Source: Hordeum vulgare subsp. vulgare (lineage: Eukaryota > Streptophyta > Magnoliopsida > Poales > Poaceae). Taken from it: a stretch of 64,000 bases of DNA. A program made the translations under genes and the position numbers. Position 1 is the stretch's first letter. Each line of letters opens with the position of its first letter. Shown piece by piece: positions 58,079 to 64,000 of this stretch. The notes under the pieces were generated by a model. It worked only from the letters and a program-made list of their open reading frames with translations. It was not told the origin of the DNA and made no database searches. The DNA lies in NCBI RefSeq assembly GCF_904849725.1, contig NC_058520.1, positions 401,463,993-401,527,992 on the forward strand, read 5' to 3'.

Positions 58079-58556
58079 ATGTTTCTCGTTTATGGAGGTG
58101 ACGAAGAGCTCGTTGTAAAGGGTTACGCCGACGCTAGCTTCGGCACAGATCCCGATGACTCTAAGTCACAGACCGGATATGTATATGTTTTGAATGGTGG
58201 GGCAGTGAGCTGGTGCAGCAGCAAGCAAGAAGTCGTGGCAGCATCTACATGTGAAGCGGAGTACATAGCTGCTTCAGAAGCGGCTCATGAAGGAATTTGG
58301 ATGAAGGAGTTCATCACCGACCTTGGAGTGGTTCCAAGCGGCCGTTACCATAGCCAAGGAGCCCAGGTTTCACTAGAAGACGAAGCACATCAAACGCCTC
58401 TACAACTCCATCCAGGACCATGTCCAGAGTGGAGCAATAGATATTTGTAAAGTACACACGGATCTGAATATTGCAGACCCGTTGACTAAACCTCTTCCAC
58501 GAGCAAAACATGATCAACACCATAATGCTATGGGTGTTCGATACATCACAATGTAA
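58079..58556 (+). pseudogene. Element 5 RNase H remnant
   Basis: After the RT deletion, in another frame, MFLVYGGDEELVVKGYADAS carries the first RNase H Asp and CEAEYIAASEAAHEG the Glu. Past GVVPSG a small deletion removes the segment with the next conserved Asp (normally within a YCDN-type motif) and shifts the frame. The C-terminus continues out of frame to the TAA at 58554-58556 (KVHTDLNIADPLTKPLPR). Confidence 0.85.
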
Positions 58557-58588
58557 CAAGATTATTGACTCTAGTGCAAGTGCGAGAC

Positions 58589-60338
58589 TGTTGGAAATGT
58601 GCCCTAGAGGCAATAATAAAATGGTTATTATCATATTTCCTTGTTCATGATAATCATCTATTGTTCATGCTATAATTGTATCAACAGGAAACAGTAATAC
58701 ATGTGTGAATAAATAGATCACAATGTGTCCCTAGCAAGCCTCTAGTTAGTTAGCTCGTTAGTCAATAGATGATCATGGTTTCCTGATCATGGGCATTAGA
58801 TGTCATTGATGATGGGATCACATCATTGGGAGAATGATGTGATGGACAAGACCCAATCCTAAGCATAGCACTAGATCGTATTGTTCGTATGCTAAAGCTT
58901 TTCTAATGTCAAGTGTCTTTTCCTTCGACCATGAGATTGTGCAACTCCCGGATACCGTAGGAGTGCTTTGGGTGTATCAAATGTCACAACGTAACTGGGT
59001 GACTATAAAGGTGCACTATGGGTATCTCTCAGAGTGTCTGTTGGGTTGGTACAAATCGAGATCGGGATTTGTCACTCCGTGTGACGGAGAGGTATCTCTG
59101 GGCCCACTCAGTAGAACATCATCATGAGCTCAATGTGACTAAGGAGTTAGTCACACGATGACGTGCTACGGAACGAATAAAGAGACTTACCGGTAACGAC
59201 ATTGAACAAGGTATAGGTATACCGACGATCGAATCTCGGGCAAGTTCTATACCGGCAAACAAAGGGAATCGTATACGGGATTAATTGAATCCTTGACATC
59301 GTGGTTCATCCGATGAGATCATCATGGAGCAAGTGGGAGCCACCATGGGTATCTAGACCCTGCTGATGGTTATTGGCCGAAGAGGCATCTCGGTCATGTC
59401 TGCCTGTCTCCCGAACCCGTAGGGTCTACACACTTAAGGTTCGATGACGCTAGGGTTATAGGGAATTGTTATACAAGGTTACCGGAAGTTGTTCGGAGTC
59501 CTGGATGAGATCTCGGATGTCACGAGGAGCTCCGGAATGGTCCGGAGGTAAAGATTGATATATAGGACGGATGGTTTTGGACACCGGAAGTGTTTCGGGC
59601 GTCACCGATAACGTACCGGGACCACCGGAGGTGGCCTCGGGTGTCCACCGAAGGGGGGCAACAACCCCAAAAGGCTAGATGGGCCTAGTGCGGGAGGGAA
59701 CCACCCCCTAGGTGGGCTGGTGCGCCTCCCACACCCAGCCCAATGCGCAAGTGGTGGGGAGAGAGGGCAACCCTAGGCGCAGGTGGGCCTTAGGCCCACC
59801 AGGTGGTGTGCCACCCCCTCCCACCCTAGCCACCACCCCCTTTCCCATCTGGTGGCTGCCGCACCACCTAGGGGGAACCCTAGGGGTGGCGCACCCACCT
59901 CCCCCTCCTCCTATAAATAGAGAGGGGTTTTGGCCCTTGGGAGACAGACTTCTCCCTCTCCCTCGGCGCAGCCCTGCCCTTCTTCCTCCTCCTCTCTGCC
60001 GGTGCTTGGCGAAGCCCTGCCGGGAGACCTCGTCTCTCCATCGACACCACGCTGTCGTGCTGCTGGAGTTCTTCCCCAACCTCTCCCTCCTCCTTGCTGG
60101 ATCAAGGTGCGGGAGACGTCACCGGGCTGCACGTGTGTTGAATGCGGAGGTGTCGTAGTTCGGCACTAGATTGGAATCGATGCGAGTACGACTCCATCAA
60201 CCGCTTTCTAGAAACGCTTCCGCTTAGCGATCTTCAAAGGTATGAAGATGCTCTTACCCCTCTCTCGTTGCTGGTCTCTCCATAGGAAGATCTGAATATG
60301 CGTAGGAAAATTTTGAATTTATGCTACGTTACCCACCA
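58589..60338 (+). repeat. Element 5 3' LTR
   Basis: Starts TGTTGGAAATGTGCCC after gtgcaagtgcgagac, a decayed polypurine tract. Ends ccacca at 60338 before TSD caagt. GC-rich part and TATA (59912) as in the 5' LTR. Confidence 0.94.
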
Positions 60339-60343
60339 CAAGT

Positions 60344-60365
60344 CCCTCAAAGTATTAGTATCCAT
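60344..60365 (-). pseudogene. Element 4 gag, first seven codons
   Basis: ATG at 60363-60365 starts MDTNTLR. One base later the frame meets the copia TSD. Rejoining to 52348 gives MDTNTLRDLFGVSSPRTEA in frame, so the insertion hit codon 8. Confidence 0.85.
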
Positions 60366-60443
60366 AGTGACAAGTGACAATAAATTTTAGCACACTATAT
60401 GAATGTTTCCTTACCAAGTTCCACTTACCAAAGGCGCTTGACT
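60366..60443 (-). other. Element 4 leader between PBS and gag
   Basis: Short untranslated leader (78 bp) on the minus strand. No ORF. Confidence 0.7.
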
Positions 60444-60460
60444 CCCCGGCAACGGCGCCA
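60444..60460 (-). other. Primer-binding site of element 4, tRNA-Asp type
   Basis: The minus strand reads TGGCGCCGTTGCCGGGG, 11 bp inside the LTR end; identical to that of element 2. Confidence 0.9.
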
Positions 60461-60471
60461 GAAAAGAGTCT

Positions 60472-61990
60472 TGATGACCCACAAGTATAGGGGATCAATC
60501 ATAGCCATTTCGATAAGTAAGAATGTCGAACCCAACGAGGAGCAGAAGGATCTGACAAGTGGTTTTCAGCAAGGAAATATCTGCAAGCACTGAAATTGTC
60601 GGTAACAAGTGATTGTGTGGTGAGATGATTCGTAGCAAGCAACAAGTAACAAAACTAGCAACGTGCAGCAAAGTGGCACAATCCCTTTTTTAGCAAGGGA
60701 CAAGCCTGGACAAAGCCTTATAGGAGGAAAAATGCTCCCGAGGACACACGGGAATTTCTGTCCTGCTAGTTTCATCATGTTCATATGATTCGCGTTCGTT
60801 ACTTTGATAGTTTGATATGTGGGTGGACCAGCGCTTGGGTACTGCCCTTACTTGGACAAGCATTCTACTTATGATTAACCCCTCTCGCAAGCATCCGCAA
60901 CTACGAAAGAAGAATTAAGACAAAGTCTAACCATAGCATTAAACTAGTGGATCCAAATCAGCCCCTTACGAAGCAACGCATAAACTAGGGTTTAAGCTTC
61001 TGTCACTCTAGCAACCCATCATCTACTTACTACTTCCCAATGCCTTCCTCTAGGCCCAAATAATGGTGAAGTGTTATGTAGTCGACGTTCACATAACACC
61101 ACTAGAGGAAAAACAACATACAACATATTAAAATACCAAACGAATACCAAATTCACATTACTACTATTAGCATGACTTATCCCATGTCATCAGGAACAAA
61201 AGTAACTACTCACATAGCATAATAATATTCATGACTAGAGATGTAATGAGTAGCATCAAGGATCTGAACAGAAACTCTTCCACCAAATAATCCAACTAGC
61301 ATCAGCTACAAAGAGCAATCAACACTACTAGCAACCTTACAAGTACCAATCGGAGTCGTGAGACGGATTTTGGTTACAAGTGATGAACTAGGGTTTGGAG
61401 ATGAGATGGTGCTGATGAAGATGTTGATGGTCATGAGTCCCCTCCGATGAGAGGAGTGTTGGTGATGACGATGGCGACGATTTCCCCCTCCGGGAGGGAA
61501 GTTTCCCGGGCAGGATCGTCCTGCCGGAGCTCTAGATTGGTTCTGCTCAAGTTCCACCCCGTGGCGCTGGTGAAACCACGAAAAACCTCCTCCTTGATTT
61601 TTTTCTGGACGAAACCCTTCATATAGCAGAAGAGGGGGGCCAGTGGGCCACCAGGCTGCCCACAAGCCCTCATGGCGCGGCCTGGGGGGGCGGGCCGTGC
61701 AGGCTTGTGGCCACCTGCACGCGCCCCTCTGGCACTTCTTCGGGCCAGTATTTTTTATAAATCCGGAAAATAATCCTCGTTGATTTTTACGGCGTTCGGA
61801 GTTGCGCAGAATAGGTATCTCAACTTTGCTCCACTTTCAGGCCAGAATTCCAGTTGCCGGCATTCTCCCTCTTCATGTAAACCTTGCAAAATAAGAGAGA
61901 AAAGGCATAAGAATTGTACCGTGAAGTGAAATAACAACCAAAGAAGCGATAAATATCAACATGAAAACATGATGCAAAATGGACGTATCA
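60472..61990 (-). repeat. Element 4 5' LTR (1519 bp), intact
   Basis: TGATACGTCCATTTTGC at 61990 to GGGTCATCA at 60472. It includes the empty target of element 3 at 60875-60879. Confidence 0.94.
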
Positions 61991-62266
61991 GTGATCAACC
62001 CAGTCTTCGACCGTCTTGCATAGTCCACCATATGTTAATTCTTTTCATCGTAAGATAGACACCATATATGCTTAGGATGCTGCAAACTCAAACACTTAAC
62101 ATGTCTCACCCAATTAACTTAGTTAGACTAGACAACAAGGTCATGAGATTGCTGAGTCCTCGTGGCTCACTGTTTACTACAAACACCCACAGGTACAGGT
62201 ACCCGTGATGCAGGAGTTCCCGATGACAGCCAGCTGAAGTGGGAGTTCGATGAGGACAGCGGCAGG
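61991..62266 (+). repeat. Outer Sukkula-like LTR, piece C
   Basis: Matches the element 3 LTR around 33865-34110 and 43645-43875 (gtctcaccca-ttaa, tgagattgctgagtcc, cgtggctcac, acaggtac). It ends with TSD gcagg (62262-62266) of the next insertion. Confidence 0.82.
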
Positions 62267-63926
62267 TGATGATGAGATGATGTATATACTTCTCGCCCCT
62301 CATTGGATACCCCAAGTGGAAGGTGGAGACGTAGTGAGCAGCAAATTTCCCTTACACGGAGATAGTAAGGTTTATCGAACCAGGAGGACTCCTAGGCTCC
62401 ACAAGTAGGTGTCTTCCACCCTAGCGCTAGAAGAAGACGTGGACCTGCACACACAACAAATAACTTTGCTCCGAACGAGTACAGAGAGGTTGTCAATCTC
62501 TCTGGCCTTGTAGTTTGCAACGGATCAAAACACAAGCGGGAAGGTAATAGTGATTGCAATGGAAAAGTAAACAAAGAGGTAAATGATGGAGGTGTAAATG
62601 ATGATGGTGATATGGAGAGGAGTCACATGATGTTCACTATTGATGTCTCTCTCCCAAAAGACAATAAACAACTATGCTAGGGGTAAACAAATCACAGTTA
62701 GGCAATTGACAGGATTATGATCGCACCGCAATGCTAATTATGCTCCTTGATAGTATGAGGTTCAATAGTAATGGGCAGTACGCCAAGACAAGTAGTCCGT
62801 TTATTCATCAACATCTACTTACTAATCATCCACCTTGACATATCAATCCAGAACATCTCTCCAGTATTAAGTTGCGAGCCCCACACTAAGTGTAAACTCA
62901 AAGCAACGGACAACTGCATTAACGAACTATGTGTAAGGTAAACAATCCTTGCAACCCTGGTCACAAGCACCGTTGTTTTCTCCCTGGTGGCAAAAGCACA
63001 CCCCCTAGTCTCATGTTTCTGTCACTCAAGCTAGACATCGAGGGGCTCGAACCCACAATCATGCATAATGCTCCCTCTTGGAGTTACGATCTACTACTTG
63101 GCCAAAGCAATAAAAAGCAACGAAGAACATGCATGAATCACTAAGGAACATAATATAAAAGGATAATCAAATATATAACTCATAACAATCTGAACATAAT
63201 CTCATAATCCATCGGATCCCAACAAACCGAGCATAGCAAAAGCAAGATGATTACATACATGCCTTGATCATGTAGGGCAGCTCACATGGACTAACCACTG
63301 AAGCACAAGATTGGAGAGAAGACATCACATAGCTACTGGTCATGGACTCATGGTCCAAGGGAAACTACTCACGACACATCTGGGAAGCGTCCATGGCGGT
63401 GGAGAAGCTCCCGGAGGTCAATCCTCCCTCCGACAGGGTGCCGGGAAGAGGTCTCCTGATGCTCCTGATCTTGGAAGCGTTGCGGCGGTGGAACAATGGA
63501 GAAATTCGTGATTCCAGACAGCTTGCGAGGATTTCCTCATGGAAGTTTAAATATAGGCCAAAGGAGGGCACCGGAGGAGGTGGGGCCCACCCAGGCGACC
63601 TCCTGGCGTGGCCTGGGCCCTGGCCGCGCCAGCAGGCCGCATGGGAGGCCCATGGCCCCCCCTCTGCCCCCCCTTCGGTGATCCCGAAGCTTCTGTTTCG
63701 CTGATTTTTTATATATATTTTTCTGGATGTTTTCGGGCTTCGGAAAATTGGGTAAAAGCCCATGCAAAATAGACATCAGCAGACAAAAACTGGCCCTGGG
63801 TGCACTGAGTTAGTAGGTTAGTCCAAATATGTGTAAAATGATATAAAAGTGTAGCAAAACATATAACAATGTCACCCAAAAGATCATGGAACAAGCAGAA
63901 ATTATAGATACGTTTGGGACGTATCA
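62267..63926 (-). mobile_element. Solo LTR, Athila-type (1660 bp)
   Basis: The minus strand starts TGATACGTCCCAAACG at 63926 and ends CTCATCATCA at 62267. Perfect TSDs gcagg (62262-62266, 63927-63931). The start and GC-rich U3 resemble the element 2 and 4 LTRs, but the rest differs, so it is another family. TATA-like ctatatttaaac at ~63547-63556 on the minus strand. The open frames at 63311-63763 fall in the GC-rich U3 and are not genes. Confidence 0.88.
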
Positions 63927-63931
63927 GCAGG

Positions 63932-64000
63932 CCCTATGTGACGTTTATCTTGTCCGTAGTCCGACCATTCGATGTTTTGAATAATGTATGAATGTACGAC
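63932..64000 (+). repeat. Outer Sukkula-like LTR, piece D (continues past window)
   Basis: gacgttta-cttgtccgtagtccgacc and ttgaataatgtatgaatgtac align with 34208-34285 and 43983-44062 of element 3. About 190 bp of the LTR should remain beyond the window edge. Confidence 0.78.

Larger units (their letters stand above)
52349..60338 (+). mobile_element. Element 5: BARE-1/Angela-type Ty1/copia retrotransposon
   Basis: LTRs 52349-54107 (1759 bp) and 58589-60338 (1750 bp), each starting TGTTGGAAAT. Perfect TSDs caagt (52344-52348, 60339-60343). Plus strand: initiator-Met PBS, gag-protease-integrase in one ORF, a remnant of RT and RNase H. Copia domain order (integrase before RT) is clear. About 7990 bp; the family is normally larger, the difference being the RT deletion. 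Inserted into gag codon 8 of element 4. The 3' LTR ends ccacca instead of ccaaca. Confidence 0.95.
23885..61990 (-). mobile_element. Element 4: Athila-type gypsy with gag-pol and an extra ORF (host of elements 3 and 5)
   Basis: LTRs at 60472-61990 (5', 1519 bp) and 23885-45354 (3', 1520 bp without element 3). Both start TGATACGTCC on the minus strand and end gtgggtcatca. Flanking pentamers atgat/gtgat match at 4 of 5 bases. Order on the minus strand: PBS of tRNA-Asp type, gag (split by copia element 5), protease, RT, RNase H, integrase, a promoter-like segment with a small ORF, and a PPT. The layout matches an Athila-lineage element of the WHAM/Sabrina kind; I cannot fix the family name. Without insertions it is about 10.2 kb. 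Confidence 0.92.

Noticed and set aside
1..64000. CRISPR arrays, bacterial operons, rRNA genes, intact host genes
   Set aside because: Nothing of the kind; all long conserved frames belong to retrotransposons or to captured fragments.

Overview
The window holds no host gene that I can support. It is repeat-only DNA from a large grass genome, almost certainly Triticeae (wheat, barley, rye or Aegilops). The evidence is the set of families present: BARE-1/Angela/WIS-type copia LTRs, Athila-type gypsy elements of the Sabrina/WHAM kind with a tRNA-Asp primer site, long-LTR chromoviruses, a Sukkula-like LARD (LTR about 4.5 kb, non-coding internal domain about 3.4 kb), a CACTA transposon and Stowaway fragments. 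Family names come from memory of these families; boundaries come from LTR pairs, TG..CA ends and target-site duplications (TSDs) read in the sequence. I could not assign the species or subgenome.

Layout. From about 9726 to the right edge, the window is one Sukkula-like outer LTR (plus strand) cut into pieces (9726-10031, 22381-23884, 61991-62266, 63932-64000) by later insertions. Left block (1-9720): a Sabrina-like LTR ending at 9720 carries chromovirus element 1 (1-9006). Second block (10032-22375): a 4.15-kb solo LTR, minus strand, TSD ccttt, carries element 2 (12020-20211, minus strand, TSD cgggg), an Athila-type element with gag-protease only. Third block (23885-61990): element 4, an Athila-type gypsy on the minus strand with gag-pol plus a small extra ORF. 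Element 4 holds two insertions. Element 3, the Sukkula-like LARD (24294-44238, TSD ttaac), lies in its 3' LTR. Element 5, a BARE/Angela-type copia (52349-60338, TSD caagt), lies in codon 8 of its gag. Element 3 in turn holds a CACTA transposon (24682-30924, TSD att) in one LTR and a copia solo LTR (40836-42645, TSD catgt) in the other. The CACTA carries fragments of two host genes, a mitochondrial FtsH-type protease and a strictosidine-synthase-like protein. A last solo LTR lies at 62267-63926 (TSD gcagg).

Coding state. Every pol gene is broken. Element 1 has gag fused in frame to integrase with protease, RT and RNase H missing. Element 2 has a stop at gag codon 3 and no pol. Element 4 has four frameshifts, a nonsense codon and a copia inside gag. 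Element 5 lacks most of RT. Element 3 codes for nothing but shares PBS, PPT-proximal sequence and LTR ends with chromovirus element 1, which suggests which machinery mobilised it.

Most worth a second look: three consecutive tRNA-like modules inside each LTR of element 3; a small ORF after pol in element 4 with its own TATA and a U3-like upstream region; an extra ORF before gag in element 1 with a dsRBD-like pattern and splice-acceptor-like start contexts; and the gene fragments captured by the CACTA element.
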